38,751 nt of DNA from Longilinea sp035560795 (GCA_035560795.1 DATMYV010000019.1:1-38751); one strand, 5' to 3'. Positions 22,976 to 32,578 are shown, counted from the first letter of the stretch. Made by a program: numbers and translations. Notes: a model not told the origin generated them from the sequence alone.

Positions 22976-23434
22976 TCATTTTTCCCATACAGTGACCAGG
23001 GCTTCCATTTCTTTTTGACCGTTAGTGTGAGCTACCGAGACCCGATGGTGGCCATCCCTGATGTAATAATATCCATCCAGCTCGATCAGTTCCACAGGGG
23101 CTAAAGGCCGCCCCTTGAGAATGGACACCGCCACATGGATCCAACGATCACGGATACGCTCATTGAGCGGATTAAAGAAACGGTCGAAATCGCGGCTGCG
23201 GCCTTCACTGCCAATGATTCGCCGGGTTGAAACGGTTACAAGACCGCGTGAATATTCACGCCGGAAACCAGCAAACCCGGGCAGCCTTTTCAATCCGGTG
23301 TGACGGCCTAACAAACCGTTCACCGCCATGAGCAGGTTACCGCGCAGGAGTGCGGCGTTGAATTGCCGGAGGGCAATATCGGCAAATGAACAGCTAAAGG
23401 TGGAAAATTCCAGTGTATCGAGTTGAGCAATCAT
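22976..23434 (-). CDS. ParB/sulfiredoxin-like domain protein
   Basis: A 152-residue protein. Its C-terminal part, RPLAPVELIELDGYYYIRDG followed by HHRVSVAHTNGQKEMEALVT, has the core pattern of ParB-N/Srx-like domains (a D/N-GHHR loop). The N-terminal 70 residues are of unknown type. It is not a chromosome ParB: there is no HTH and no neighbouring parA. Proteins of this kind are widespread in environmental bacteria without defined roles. GGAG precedes the ATG at 23434. The stand-alone position between acetyltransferase and kinase genes gives no clue. Confidence 0.6.
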   Translation of the reverse strand: MIAQLDTLEFSTFSCSFADIALRQFNAALLRGNLLMAVNGLLGRHTGLKRLPGFAGFRREYSRGLVTVSTRRIIGSEGRSRDFDRFFNPLNERIRDRWIHVAVSILKGRPLAPVELIELDGYYYIRDGHHRVSVAHTNGQKEMEALVTVWEK

Positions 23435-23546
23435 GACCGCATCTCCTTTCTTCGCAAAATCAAACCTTTCTAGAATAAATCCTAACCAGAAATTCTAATT
23501 CTTCACTGGCAGAAAGGCTGTTTTTCCCACCTGCCACGAGAATGAA

Positions 23547-23576
23547 ATTCGCCCAGGCCAAATGGCCAGGGCGAAT
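23547..23576 (-). terminator. Terminator of the propeller histidine kinase gene
   Basis: ATTCGCCC-A-GGCC and GGCC-A-GGGCGAAT form a 12-bp stem with one A-A mismatch and loop AAAT. On the minus strand it is followed by TTTCATTCT. It lies 25 bases after the kinase stop. Confidence 0.78.
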
Positions 23577-23601
23577 GATAATTGACAGGAAGCAACGTTG
23601 C

Positions 23602-26600
23602 TCAGAATTCTGAAAGATCTCCATTCCAAAATACAAAAGCCACCGTCCCGCCGCCAGGGCGGCTGTCCACATCCAGCGTAGCGCCGATGGAAGCCGCCCG
23701 CTCGCGAATGATACCCAATCCCATATGGCCGCTGGGGATCGACTCCAGGTCAAATCCTTTGCCGTCATCATCCACCCGCAACAGGACCTGCCCGTCCATA
23801 TCAGAGAGCTTGACGCTCACCCGGCTGGCCTGAGCATGTTTGGCAATATTATTCAGCAGTTCCTGGGCAATGCGGTAAAACGCCACCTGAACGTCCGGCG
23901 GCAATACAAACTGACCTTCCACGCTCACATCGACATGAATCTGTGTCCGGCCTGTAAATGCCAGACAAAGCTGCTTAATCAGGTCAGCCAGGTTGGTCTC
24001 GATCAGCGATGCCGGGCGCAATTCCAACAGCAATGTGCGCATTTCTGCCAGCGCACCGCGGGTTAGTTCGCGCACCTGGTCCAGCCGTTTCCGTCCCTCC
24101 TCAGGGTTGCGCTCCCAGATGCGCGGGAGAACATCCGCAATCAAGCTGGTGGTAAACAGCGTTTGCGTCACCGCATCATGCAAATCGCGCGCCAGACGGC
24201 TGCGTTCTGCGGCAACGGCATTTTGTTCCGCCTGGGCGCGCAATTGCGCATTGGCGATTGCCAGGGATGCCTGATCAGCAAGGGTTAGTGCCAGGTTGAT
24301 TTCTTCATCCTTAATTTCATGGCGTTTTTCAAATAGGAGCATCAAACCGCCGGTCACTTTCCCACTCATCGGCAAAGGAACCGCCAATACCGCGCCGTGC
24401 GCGGAAGAATAGGGAAGTCCAAGCTCGCCTGTGATTGCATGTCTGGATTTTATATCAGGGATCGCCACAGGTTGGCCGCGACCCAGACTGCTCAACACGC
24501 CATCCCCGATAAAACCCCGCCAATTGCGTAATGCTTCGACCGAGGCTCCTTCATGTTCCTGGCAAGCCAATACCGCCTGTTCGCCGCCTTCATCAGTCTG
24601 AAAAATATAGTCACAGCAGGCACCTGTCAGTTGCGCCGCCTGAACCAAAATGGTATCCAGACTTTCGCCCAGGGAATAATTGGAATTGAGCAAGGAAACA
24701 ATTTTTCGCAGCCCTTCACTCACAGATTGGCGGCGTTCAATTTCCATGGTGCGTTCCCGAACCTGTACTTCGAGCGAACGGTTGCGGTCCTTGATGTCCT
24801 GTACCCGCATACGGTAGGCACCAAAAGAGATACCCGCCAAAACCACCACAATCATTAAGTAAAACCACCATGTCTGCCAAATGGGCAAAGTAACGTGGAT
24901 TTTGACCGAAAAACCATCCACATTCCAGATGCCGTCACTGTTGGAACCGCGGACGCGAAAGACGTAATCACCGCCCTGTAAATTGGTATAACTGGCGTAC
25001 CGGCGGGTTCCAGCTGTGATCCACTGGCGGTCAAACCCTTCCAACATATAGGTATATTGATTCCGCAGCGGCGCAAAATAGTCCAACGCAGCGAAATCAA
25101 AGGAAATAAAATCATCCGTATAATCAAGATTGATGGTTTCGCCTGGCTGCAAATCAGTACGAACCGTTTTATTGAACTTGCGGAACGCAGTAATTACAAC
25201 CGGCGGCACGCTGGAATTATCGGTTACTTTCAGCGGGAAGAAAGAATTGAAACCATTGATCCCGCCAAAAAACATTTCACCTCTGGCGTTAAGGTAGAAA
25301 GCGTCGCTGTTGAATTCATCTCCCTGCAGCCCATCTTTGGCAGTGTAATTGCGAAAAGTCTCCCGCTGCGGATCGAAGCGCGTCAATCCAGAATTGGAAC
25401 TGATCCAAAGATTGTTGCGCCCGTCAGCCAGAATGCCGGACAACGAATTGCTTGGAAGTCCATTTTTGGTGGTGAAGCGGGTGAACTCTTGTTTATCCCA
25501 GGAGAAATAATTCAGTCCTCCGCCGTAAGTCGCGATCCACATGTTTCCGAAGGCATCCTCATAAAAAGCGCGCACGTTATTGCTTGACAGGCTTTTGGAA
25601 TCACTTGGGAGACTGGAAAAATTGGTGTACTTATTGCCAACCGGATCCCAGATGCTGAAACCCCCGTAGGTGCCAATCCAGATAAGCCCCTTTCGATCCT
25701 GATAGATGGCGCGGACGCGGTTATCCACCAAGCTGTTTGCGTCCTTGGGATCTTGGCGGTAATGGGTGAAAGTCTTTCCATCCGGATTTAGCCGGTCAAC
25801 GCCCTGGGTCGACAGCCCAATCCACAGGTTGCCGTCACGATCCTCAAACAAGGACGTCACACGATCTTCCGCCAGGCTGGTTTCGTCATCTGGCGAATTC
25901 TTATAATGGATAAAATAACCGGTCCGCCGGTCAAAATAATCCAATCCCCCGCCGTTCGTGCCAACCCAGAGCCGGTTCGTATGGTCGGCCAACAGCGCCC
26001 GGACATCGTCATTCGTTATGGTTGATGGACGGCGCGGATCATGGCGATAAATGGTCAGTTCATTGGCGCTTTGATCCAGCCGGTTCAGGCCGCCAAAGTG
26101 CGTACCCACCCACAAAAAGCCGTCCTGATCTTCGGTGATTGCCAGAACGTCGTTATCGCTGAGGGTCTGGCGTTGATTGGGACGGTGTTGAAAAAGCTTG
26201 AATTTCTGCAGCGCCCCGGCATACTTGTTTACACCTCCGCCGCCGGTGCCAATCCACAAGATGCCGCCGCGGTCTTCAAATAACGATAATATTGCATCGC
26301 TGCTGATCGAGTAGATATCGCTGGAATCGGAGCGGTACTGTATAAACCGGTTTTTCTCCCGGTCCAGCTGGTTCAACCCGGCACTGGTGCCAACCCATAA
26401 TAACCCAGTGTGATCCTCATAGATCGTATTGACTTCATCGCTGCTCAATGAAAAAGTGTTATCAATCTCATTGCGATAATGGGTGAAGGTATTGGTGGTG
26501 CGGTTGAGCCGGTTCAATCCGCCTTTATCCGTGCCAATCCACAGGTCTTGGCGGCTGTCTTCATAAATCACGCGCACCGTATCTGAGCTAAGGCTGGCCG

Positions 26601-27306
26601 GACCCTTCGGATCATGGCGGTAGTGCGTAAATTTACCTGTCGTCCGGTCAAATGCATTCAACCCGCCGGAAGCGGTGCCTACCCACAGTATTCCCTGGCT
26701 GTCTTCCAAAATGGACAGAACATCGTTATCGCTGAGGCTCTCTGGATCGTCCGGGTTATTCTGAAAATGGGTAAATTTGTCCGTGGCTGCATCGTAACGG
26801 TTCAGCCCGCCGTCTTCCGTACCCACCCAAAGAATGCCCTGTTTATCCTGGTAGAGCGCTGATACATTTTTCCCGCTCAGGCTATTTGAATTGCCATCCT
26901 GGGGAAAATAATGAATGAAACTGCTTGTTTCACGATCCAAACGATCGAGGCCGTTGAGCGTACCAACCCAAAGGCGGTGTTCCGAATCCACCAGCAACAC
27001 ATTGATATTATTGTCAGCCAGCGAAGCCGGGTCATCGAGGTCATGGCGAAAAACCACAAATTCATAACCATCATAGCGGTTCAAACCATCTTCGGTGCCA
27101 ATCCACAGGTAGCCCTGCCAATCCTGTGTGATTGAATGCACCCAGCTTTGTGAAAGACCCTGGTCCACCGAAAGGCGTTCAAAGCGTACCACTTCGGCCA
27201 CCGCCTGGACCGGCTGAACGACGCCCAGTACCAATGAAATGCAGGTCAATGCAGCCACGGCCCAAACTGACATGCGGCGAATGGTTTGGTTATGAATGCG
27301 ATGCAT
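23602..27306 (-). CDS. Propeller-type sensor histidine kinase (Reg_prop, Y_Y_Y, GAF, HisKA_3)
   Basis: A 1234-residue membrane sensor. A signal peptide (to about 36, ending VQA) precedes about 14 propeller repeats of the LWIGTxxGGLNRYD type, enough for two seven-bladed propellers (about 45-690). A Y_Y_Y-type beta domain follows (RNQYTYMLEGFDRQWITAG), then one membrane helix near 805-830, a coiled segment, a GAF domain (about 870-1010), and a NarL-type kinase core with the phospho-acceptor in RLARDLHDAVTQTLF near 1042. The ATPase domain has NNIAKHAQAS and DDGKGFD. The layout resembles the hybrid sensors for glycans in Bacteroidota, but without a fused regulator. No response-regulator gene is in the window. 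Confidence 0.93.
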   Translation of the reverse strand: MHRIHNQTIRRMSVWAVAALTCISLVLGVVQPVQAVAEVVRFERLSVDQGLSQSWVHSITQDWQGYLWIGTEDGLNRYDGYEFVVFRHDLDDPASLADNNINVLLVDSEHRLWVGTLNGLDRLDRETSSFIHYFPQDGNSNSLSGKNVSALYQDKQGILWVGTEDGGLNRYDAATDKFTHFQNNPDDPESLSDNDVLSILEDSQGILWVGTASGGLNAFDRTTGKFTHYRHDPKGPASLSSDTVRVIYEDSRQDLWIGTDKGGLNRLNRTTNTFTHYRNEIDNTFSLSSDEVNTIYEDHTGLLWVGTSAGLNQLDREKNRFIQYRSDSSDIYSISSDAILSLFEDRGGILWIGTGGGGVNKYAGALQKFKLFQHRPNQRQTLSDNDVLAITEDQDGFLWVGTHFGGLNRLDQSANELTIYRHDPRRPSTITNDDVRALLADHTNRLWVGTNGGGLDYFDRRTGYFIHYKNSPDDETSLAEDRVTSLFEDRDGNLWIGLSTQGVDRLNPDGKTFTHYRQDPKDANSLVDNRVRAIYQDRKGLIWIGTYGGFSIWDPVGNKYTNFSSLPSDSKSLSSNNVRAFYEDAFGNMWIATYGGGLNYFSWDKQEFTRFTTKNGLPSNSLSGILADGRNNLWISSNSGLTRFDPQRETFRNYTAKDGLQGDEFNSDAFYLNARGEMFFGGINGFNSFFPLKVTDNSSVPPVVITAFRKFNKTVRTDLQPGETINLDYTDDFISFDFAALDYFAPLRNQYTYMLEGFDRQWITAGTRRYASYTNLQGGDYVFRVRGSNSDGIWNVDGFSVKIHVTLPIWQTWWFYLMIVVVLAGISFGAYRMRVQDIKDRNRSLEVQVRERTMEIERRQSVSEGLRKIVSLLNSNYSLGESLDTILVQAAQLTGACCDYIFQTDEGGEQAVLACQEHEGASVEALRNWRGFIGDGVLSSLGRGQPVAIPDIKSRHAITGELGLPYSSAHGAVLAVPLPMSGKVTGGLMLLFEKRHEIKDEEINLALTLADQASLAIANAQLRAQAEQNAVAAERSRLARDLHDAVTQTLFTTSLIADVLPRIWERNPEEGRKRLDQVRELTRGALAEMRTLLLELRPASLIETNLADLIKQLCLAFTGRTQIHVDVSVEGQFVLPPDVQVAFYRIAQELLNNIAKHAQASRVSVKLSDMDGQVLLRVDDDGKGFDLESIPSGHMGLGIIRERAASIGATLDVDSRPGGGTVAFVFWNGDLSEF

Positions 27307-27369
27307 ACTAGAATTTTAGCGTGCCTTTGGTTTTTTTGACCGGCAGAAAGGCCAGTATTTCCAAAACAA

Positions 27370-27398
27370 CAAGCCCCAACGGTAAACGTCGGGGCTTG
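27370..27398 (-). terminator. Terminator of the superoxide dismutase gene
   Basis: CAAGCCCC (27370-27377) pairs with GGGGCTTG (27391-27398), extended inward by GACG/CGTT with one wobble, just after the sod stop. On the minus strand it is followed by TTGTTTTGG. Confidence 0.75.
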
Positions 27399-27414
27399 CA
27401 TGGACTGGCAAATA

Positions 27415-28008
27415 TTATTTTAGGTTCTTGGCCACGAAGTCCCAGTTGACCAGATGATCCAGAAACGCCTGGACAAAATCCGGTCGCCGGTTTTGATAAT
27501 CAAGATAATAGGCATGCTCCCAGACGTCCACCGTGAGCAGCGCTTTTTGACCTTTTGCCAACGGAGTTTCCGCGTTTGGCGTGGAGACGATCTTCAATTC
27601 ACCGCCTTCCAACACCAACCACGCCCAACCCGAACCGAAACGCCCGACCGCTGTCGCTTTGAATAGTTCGGCAAATTTCTCATAGGTGCCAAATGCCGCA
27701 TCGATGTCCTTGGCCAGCTGACCGGTGGGTTTTCCGCCGCCGCCTGGCTTCATGCAATGCCAGAAGAAGGTATGGTTCCAGATTTGTGCGGCATTGTTAA
27801 ACATGCCGGCCTTGGCTGCGTCGCCCGCTGCAAGGAAGATGATATCCTCCAGCGTTTTGCTTTCCAGTTCCGTCCCGGCGATCAACTTGTTGAGGTTATC
27901 AACATAAACCTTGTGATGCTTGCCGTGATGGAAACTGATCGTTCGCGCCGAATAGTAGGGTTCCAGGGCATCTTCTGCATAGGGTAAAACAGGCAGTTCA
28001 AAAGCCAT
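27415..28008 (-). CDS. sodB: Superoxide dismutase, Fe/Mn family
   Basis: Converts superoxide to oxygen and hydrogen peroxide. With the ATG at 28008 the protein has 197 residues and starts MAFELPVLPY. Metal ligands are all present: H27 in SFHHGKHHKVYV, H79 in WNHTFFWH, D161 and H165 in DVWEHAYYLDY. A Gln at position 75 (AAQIWNH) is typical of the Fe-type or cambialistic enzymes, so Fe is favoured. There is no signal peptide, so it is cytoplasmic. GAGGAGG precedes the ATG; the longer frame upstream is not supported. A terminator follows the gene, and the aldolase gene lies upstream on the same strand, past its own terminator. Confidence 0.95.
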   Translation of the reverse strand: MAFELPVLPYAEDALEPYYSARTISFHHGKHHKVYVDNLNKLIAGTELESKTLEDIIFLAAGDAAKAGMFNNAAQIWNHTFFWHCMKPGGGGKPTGQLAKDIDAAFGTYEKFAELFKATAVGRFGSGWAWLVLEGGELKIVSTPNAETPLAKGQKALLTVDVWEHAYYLDYQNRRPDFVQAFLDHLVNWDFVAKNLK

Positions 28009-28088
28009 TCGTCCCTCCTCTTGAAAAATAGAATTTTGGTTGTCGTTGGCACATCCAGCCCATTTCCCGCCCGCCAGACCTGCCAAAA

Positions 28089-28119
28089 CCCAGGCCTGGT
28101 CACATGAACCAGGCCTGGG
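28089..28119 (-). terminator. Terminator of the aldolase gene
   Basis: CCCAGGCCTGGT (28089-28100) pairs perfectly with ACCAGGCCTGGG (28108-28119) around a 7-base loop. On the minus strand TTTT follows at once. It separates the aldolase and sod transcription units. Confidence 0.88.
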
Positions 28120-28132
28120 AATTATCACATGC

Positions 28133-29203
28133 TTACGCGATGGTGATGTCCTTGCTGAGATAGACATCCTGGATGGCATTCAGCAGCGCCGCCCCTTCTT
28201 TCATCGGGCGCTGGAATGCTTTGCGGCCGGAGATCAGTCCCGCGCCGCCGCCGCGTTTATTAATCACGGCCGTTCGTACAGCCTGTGCCAGGTCGCCCTC
28301 GCCGCTGGAAGCGCCGCCGGAGTTGATCAGGCTGGAACGGCCCATATAGCAATTAGCCACCTGGTAACGCACCAGATCGATGGGATTGTCGCTGGTGAGC
28401 TGGGTGTAAATGCGCTCGTCAGTCTTGCCGTATGGATTTTCCTTGCTGGAAATCGCCTTGAAGCCACCGTTGTTTTCGGGCAGTTTCTGTTTGATAATGT
28501 CAGCTTCGATGGTGACGCCCAGGTGATTGGCCTGTCCGGTCAGATCGGCAGAAACGTGATAGTCCACGCTGCCGACTTTGAAGCCGGGGTTGCGCAGGTA
28601 GCACCACAGTACGGTCGCCATGCCCAGTTCGTGCGCCATGTTGAACGCCTGTGCCACCTCGACAATCTGCCGCGTAGATTCTGCCGAGCCGAAATAGATG
28701 GTGGCGCCCACGGCCGCCGCGCCCATATCATAAGCTTCCTTCAATGTGCCGAACATGATCTGGTCGAATTTGTTCGGGTAGGAAAGAAATTCATTGTGAT
28801 TGATTTTCACAATAAAGGGGATATGGTGCGCATACTTGCGCGCAACCGTGCCCAGTACGCCGAAGGTGGACGCTACAGCGTTGCAACCGCCTTCCAGCGC
28901 CAGTTTGACAATGTTCTCTGAATCAAAGTAAAGCGGATTCTTGGCAAAGGAAGCGCCAGCCGAATGTTCGATGCCCTGATCGACGGGCAGGATGGACATG
29001 TAACCGGTATTGGCCAGGCGTCCGGTGCCGTAGAGCGCCTGCAGATTGCGAAGGACGCGCGGGGAGCGGTCCGAAAGCGCCCAGATGCGGTCCACCCAGT
29101 CGGGTCCTGGAATATGGATCATATCTTTACTGATGGTCTTGCACTGATGCTCCAGAAGCGAGGTTGCTTCAGCGCCGAGCAGGGATAAGATTTTGTCGTC
29201 CAT
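28133..29203 (-). CDS. fbaB: Fructose-bisphosphate aldolase, class I (DhnA/FbaB type)
   Basis: Cleaves fructose 1,6-bisphosphate in glycolysis or forms it in gluconeogenesis, by Schiff-base chemistry. The 356-residue protein has the DhnA-type pattern: ILPVDQGIEHSAG (D75), PFIVKINHNEFL (K133), and MATVLWCYLRNPGFKVG with K209 as the likely Schiff-base lysine. SSLINSGGASSGEGDL and GGGAGLISGRKAF form the phosphate-binding end of the barrel. The ATG at 29203 follows GGAGG by five bases, so ten upstream residues are excluded. It is a single-gene unit with its own terminator. Confidence 0.92.
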   Translation of the reverse strand: MDDKILSLLGAEATSLLEHQCKTISKDMIHIPGPDWVDRIWALSDRSPRVLRNLQALYGTGRLANTGYMSILPVDQGIEHSAGASFAKNPLYFDSENIVKLALEGGCNAVASTFGVLGTVARKYAHHIPFIVKINHNEFLSYPNKFDQIMFGTLKEAYDMGAAAVGATIYFGSAESTRQIVEVAQAFNMAHELGMATVLWCYLRNPGFKVGSVDYHVSADLTGQANHLGVTIEADIIKQKLPENNGGFKAISSKENPYGKTDERIYTQLTSDNPIDLVRYQVANCYMGRSSLINSGGASSGEGDLAQAVRTAVINKRGGGAGLISGRKAFQRPMKEGAALLNAIQDVYLSKDITIA

Positions 29204-29605
29204 GTTGCCTCCAAAATAGGTAAGAAGATTCATCCAGCAGAAAACCGGTCTGTCCGGTCATTACGGGCAGCCTGACCGCTCAGCGAATATTTAGCTCAAT
29301 ACTTGTTGGAAATCCGCCCAGCGGAAGCACGTAGACCAGGTACGAACTGTCTATTTGATAAATTATACCCCGATCCGGTCGTTTTCCTCGAGGAAATTCG
29401 CGGGACTGCTCAGGTTCGACCGGTGATGCGCTATAATTTTATTGTTCATCCGGTAGAATTGGGACTGGATGCCCGGAAAGTAGGTGAATTCACCGCTCCT
29501 TTTTGGCGTTGGATTCGTAACTAAGGGATACCGCTTCACCTTCCTATCGGTATTTATTCTCGAAATAATTAATACGATCTTTTTGCCCTGTTGGAGTGTT
29601 GCACT
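29204..29605. promoter_or_regulatory. Divergent intergenic region with two opposed TATAAT boxes
   Basis: This 402-base gap separates the aldolase and aminotransferase genes. A perfect TATAAT lies on the minus strand at 29362-29367 (toward aldolase) and another on the plus strand at 29432-29437 (toward the aminotransferase). Neither has a clear -35. Short frames here have no ribosome sites and look spurious. Both leaders would be about 160 bases long. Confidence 0.4.
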
Positions 29606-30712
29606 ATGGAAACCTACCCCATCCCCATGACCCCGGGCCCAGTACTCGTTCCACCGGAAGTTTTGGCCGCATATCAGAAGAATTACGGTTCCGCGGACCT
29701 CGAGCCGGAATACCTTGAGCTTTATAACCAGACCGGGCAGGAATTGCAACAATTATTTGGCACGCACAACCCCGTGGTCATTCAAACGGGCGAAGGCATG
29801 CTGGCCTTGTGGGGAGCCTTAAAGAACTGTCTAAAACCGGGCGACCGCGTGGTGGCCGTAGCCAGCGGCGTTTTCGGTTTTGGTCTGGCTGAAATGGCCG
29901 AAGCCATCGGCGCATCGGTGAAAGTGGTGCCTATTCCTTACAATCAAACCATTACCGATTGGCAGAGCATAGAAGTGGCCCTGGCGGATTACCGCCCGAA
30001 AATGATCACCGTGGTGCATTGTGAAACCCCATCCGGCACGCTTAACCCGCTGGAGGAGTTGGGCAAATTGAAGCACGATTACGGCGTGCCGCTGCTGGTG
30101 GCAGACGTAGTCGCCAGCCTGGGCGGAGCGCCTGTCAAGGTTGACGATTGGGGCATCGATCTGGCATTAGGCGGGTCGCAAAAAGCGCTTTCCTGCCCGC
30201 CGGATACCTCCTTCCTGGCGGTCAGCGAAGCAGCCTGGGAGATCATCGCGCAGGTCAATTATTCCGGTTACGATGCCTTGAAACCCTTCCGGGGAGTCCA
30301 ACCGGCTCTGGCGGATCAGCCCGGAATTTTTCCATACACGCCCCATTGGCACGGCCTGGCGGCCCTGCACACCGCTGCCCGGCGCATCCTGGATGAAGGC
30401 CTGGAAAATTGCTTTCAACGCCACACCCTGGTGGCGGAATTTTGCCGCCAGCGCCTGACCAAAATGGGGATAACCCTCTATCCGGCACGCAGCGCCGTGC
30501 CAGCGCCGACTGTCACGGCAGCCTATGTGCCTGAACAAATCGGCTGGCTTGAATTTGACCGGCGCCTGCGTGCACGCGGCCTGGCGGTTGGCGGCAGCTA
30601 CGGGCCGTTGGCCGGTAAAGTATTCCGCTTAGGGCATATGGGCTCTCAGGCGGATCTCGACCTGGTCAGCCGCGCCCTGGACGTCATTGAAGAGGTCCTG
30701 CAGGCCAATTAG
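29606..30712 (+). CDS. Class V aminotransferase (alanine-glyoxylate / serine-pyruvate type)
   Basis: A 368-residue PLP enzyme. It starts METYPIPMTPGPVLVPPEVL, the N-terminal signature of the alanine-glyoxylate/serine-glyoxylate/phosphonopyruvate-transaminase group. D167 in LLVADVVASLGG contacts the PLP ring, and the PLP lysine is K193 in LALGGSQKALSCPPD. The ATG at 29606 is preferred since GGAG lies eight bases before it. Substrate is uncertain: photorespiration-like glyoxylate use or phosphonoacetaldehyde are both possible. It is a single-gene unit with a terminator following. Confidence 0.87.
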   Translation: METYPIPMTPGPVLVPPEVLAAYQKNYGSADLEPEYLELYNQTGQELQQLFGTHNPVVIQTGEGMLALWGALKNCLKPGDRVVAVASGVFGFGLAEMAEAIGASVKVVPIPYNQTITDWQSIEVALADYRPKMITVVHCETPSGTLNPLEELGKLKHDYGVPLLVADVVASLGGAPVKVDDWGIDLALGGSQKALSCPPDTSFLAVSEAAWEIIAQVNYSGYDALKPFRGVQPALADQPGIFPYTPHWHGLAALHTAARRILDEGLENCFQRHTLVAEFCRQRLTKMGITLYPARSAVPAPTVTAAYVPEQIGWLEFDRRLRARGLAVGGSYGPLAGKVFRLGHMGSQADLDLVSRALDVIEEVLQAN

Positions 30713-30742
30713 CGTTTTCAGTCAAATCAAACCAAAGAGTAA

Positions 30743-30780
30743 GGTTCACCCGGGAAATTTGGGCTGAATCTTTCTTTTTA
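30743..30780 (+). terminator. Terminator of the aminotransferase gene
   Basis: GGTTCACCC (30743-30751) pairs with GGG-C-TGAATC (30761-30770), with one bulged C and a G-T pair, followed by TTTCTTTTTA. Confidence 0.72.
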
Positions 30781-30873
30781 TTCCAGCATGTGAAAGTTTT
30801 TTGTCAGTCATGTTGGATAAGATAAGACCAGGATACAAAAAATAAAGTACGTGCATTATCAGGGGGTCTGGTT

Positions 30874-31149
30874 ATGTCGCTATCATCTTATCCATACAAA
30901 ATCGCAGCAAATACGCGCCAACAAGTTCTTCAGGATGTGCAGGTAAATTTTCCCCGCCAGGATCCATCCCAAATAATGGAACTGCTTGACCTCTATGGGA
31001 TCGAAACGACCGAACAGCACCGCGAACGGGTTCAGATCGCCATCCTTCAATTGAGCAACGGCGACCTTCCAAGACTTTTCGATCTCGTTGAAATGGCCAA
31101 ATACGATTACCGCAGCCTGCTTCACCAGGCCGAACACGCCTACGCCTAA
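30874..31149 (+). CDS. Small hypothetical protein
   Basis: A 91-residue soluble, mostly helical acidic protein that begins MSLSSYPYKIAANTRQQVLQ; no family was recognised. A G-rich AGGGGG lies about 9 bases upstream of the ATG. It ends 5 bases before the convergent serine-hydrolase stop, with no hairpin between them. Codon usage matches the neighbouring core genes. Helical segments around 30-45 and 50-85 could form a small bundle. Function is unknown. Confidence 0.6.
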   Translation: MSLSSYPYKIAANTRQQVLQDVQVNFPRQDPSQIMELLDLYGIETTEQHRERVQIAILQLSNGDLPRLFDLVEMAKYDYRSLLHQAEHAYA

Positions 31150-31154
31150 TAAAC

Positions 31155-32501
31155 CTAAGAAATCCGTCTGAATAATCGTCCGCCGGACCGCAGCCAGATA
31201 ATCTGGCCATCTGCACCGCGGACGATTTCAATTTCCCTGTCCTTATCCAGGCCGTCCAATCCGCGTAAACGGTCAGGCGAGAGGAAAACCAGGCGCGTCG
31301 GCGGCTGCTGAGGCGGCGGGGGAGAATCGGGCTTTGGAAAACCGCCCTTGCTGGTGGTCCGAGCCATTAAACCACCTGCGCGCGTAAACAGTTCAATCTG
31401 GTACATCTGGGCATCATAGGTTCCCAGGTATTCCTCCAGTCCCCCAGCCGGCGGCTCGACCGGCTGCGCCGCTTTGGCACGCAAGTCCAGGTAGTGGTCC
31501 AGTGCAAAGGCCAGCGTTTCGGTATTCAACTGGTCGCCGCCGTCACAGTTGGTGAGCAGGACGATGGCGAAATCGCGCTGCGGAACCATGCGGAAGAGCG
31601 CTTCCTGGCCGTTGGTTGCGCCGCCGTGCCCGATGATGTCCACATCGCCCATCGGTGCGATGTACCAGGTCAACCCCACCCAGCGGACTCCGTCTGCCTT
31701 GACCAGGCGCGACTGCATCAACCGCAGGGTCTCAGGGTGTAACAGCCCTGCGCCGTCGCCCATGTGAAAACGGGCATAAGTCAACAAATCGCCCACGCTT
31801 GCGATCAATCCGCCGACCGCGCTGCACGAACGCGCTGGCGCCCAGGGCGACGCCACCCGCGGCTGGTCACCATCCAGCTCGTGTCCAACAGCGAAACTGC
31901 GCGTCATGACCTCTTCCGGGATGAAAGTGCAATCCTTCATTCCCAACGGTTCCAACACCAACTCGCGCACAGCCTCTTCATAGACCTTTCCGGTTGCGAC
32001 CTCGATCATCCTGCCCGCGATGTAGAAACCGGCATTGTTATAGGCCCATAATTCGCCCACCGGTGTGAGCTGCTCGAGCCGCTTCAGGCGCGGCAGAATT
32101 TTCTGCAGGGCATCATCGCCGCGGCCGGTATTATCGAAGTAATCCCCCGCCCAGCCGCCCGTGTGAGTCAAAAGGTGGCGCAGCGTCACGCTCGAGGCCG
32201 TCGCTTCATCAGCCAAGTCCAATTCAGGCAGCACCGTGCGAACCGGTGCATCCAACTCGAGTTTGCCCTGTTCCACCAGGCGCATGATTGCCGTACCGGT
32301 CACGGTTTTGGAAATGGAGCCGATCTGAAAGAGAGTCTCCGCGGTCACCGGCAAGGGGTGATCCACGCTGGTCACGCCCAGGCCGGCCGTCCACTGGCGG
32401 CCCTGGTGATAGACCCCCACAGCCACGCCCGGCACATGCCAGCGCTGCATGGTCTGCTTAATAAAAACTAATAATTGCTGAAATTTGGGCTCTTCCGTCA
32501 T
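31155..32501 (-). CDS. Beta-lactamase-related serine hydrolase (class C/PBP-like)
   Basis: A 448-residue serine hydrolase of the beta-lactamase class C / esterase EstB / PBP4*-like family. The active-site S62-x-x-K65 is in FQIGSISKTVTG, and the second motif YNN is at 154-156 in LWAYNNAGFYIAG. HGGATNG replaces the KTG box, as in esterase-like members. The C-terminal third (after about 330) is an extra beta domain. No signal peptide is seen with the ATG at 32501, chosen because GGAGC lies just upstream; the longer frame has no support. Peptidase, esterase or lactamase activity cannot be told apart here. Confidence 0.85.
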   Translation of the reverse strand: MTEEPKFQQLLVFIKQTMQRWHVPGVAVGVYHQGRQWTAGLGVTSVDHPLPVTAETLFQIGSISKTVTGTAIMRLVEQGKLELDAPVRTVLPELDLADEATASSVTLRHLLTHTGGWAGDYFDNTGRGDDALQKILPRLKRLEQLTPVGELWAYNNAGFYIAGRMIEVATGKVYEEAVRELVLEPLGMKDCTFIPEEVMTRSFAVGHELDGDQPRVASPWAPARSCSAVGGLIASVGDLLTYARFHMGDGAGLLHPETLRLMQSRLVKADGVRWVGLTWYIAPMGDVDIIGHGGATNGQEALFRMVPQRDFAIVLLTNCDGGDQLNTETLAFALDHYLDLRAKAAQPVEPPAGGLEEYLGTYDAQMYQIELFTRAGGLMARTTSKGGFPKPDSPPPPQQPPTRLVFLSPDRLRGLDGLDKDREIEIVRGADGQIIWLRSGGRLFRRIS

Positions 32502-32578
32502 GTTCTGCTCCAAGAGTTTCAATTTCAAGACCTTACCGACCATTATAAACGTGTAAAGATGTACCAGGATAAAATAAT

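Noticed and set aside
28040..28921. Long plus-strand frame opposite the aldolase gene
   Set aside because: The minus-strand aldolase is certain, and the plus frame runs through its terminator with no family features.
29303..29752. Two opposed frames in the gap before the aminotransferase
   Set aside because: No ribosome sites, no recognisable motifs, and they contain the candidate -10 boxes. One also overlaps the true aminotransferase start.
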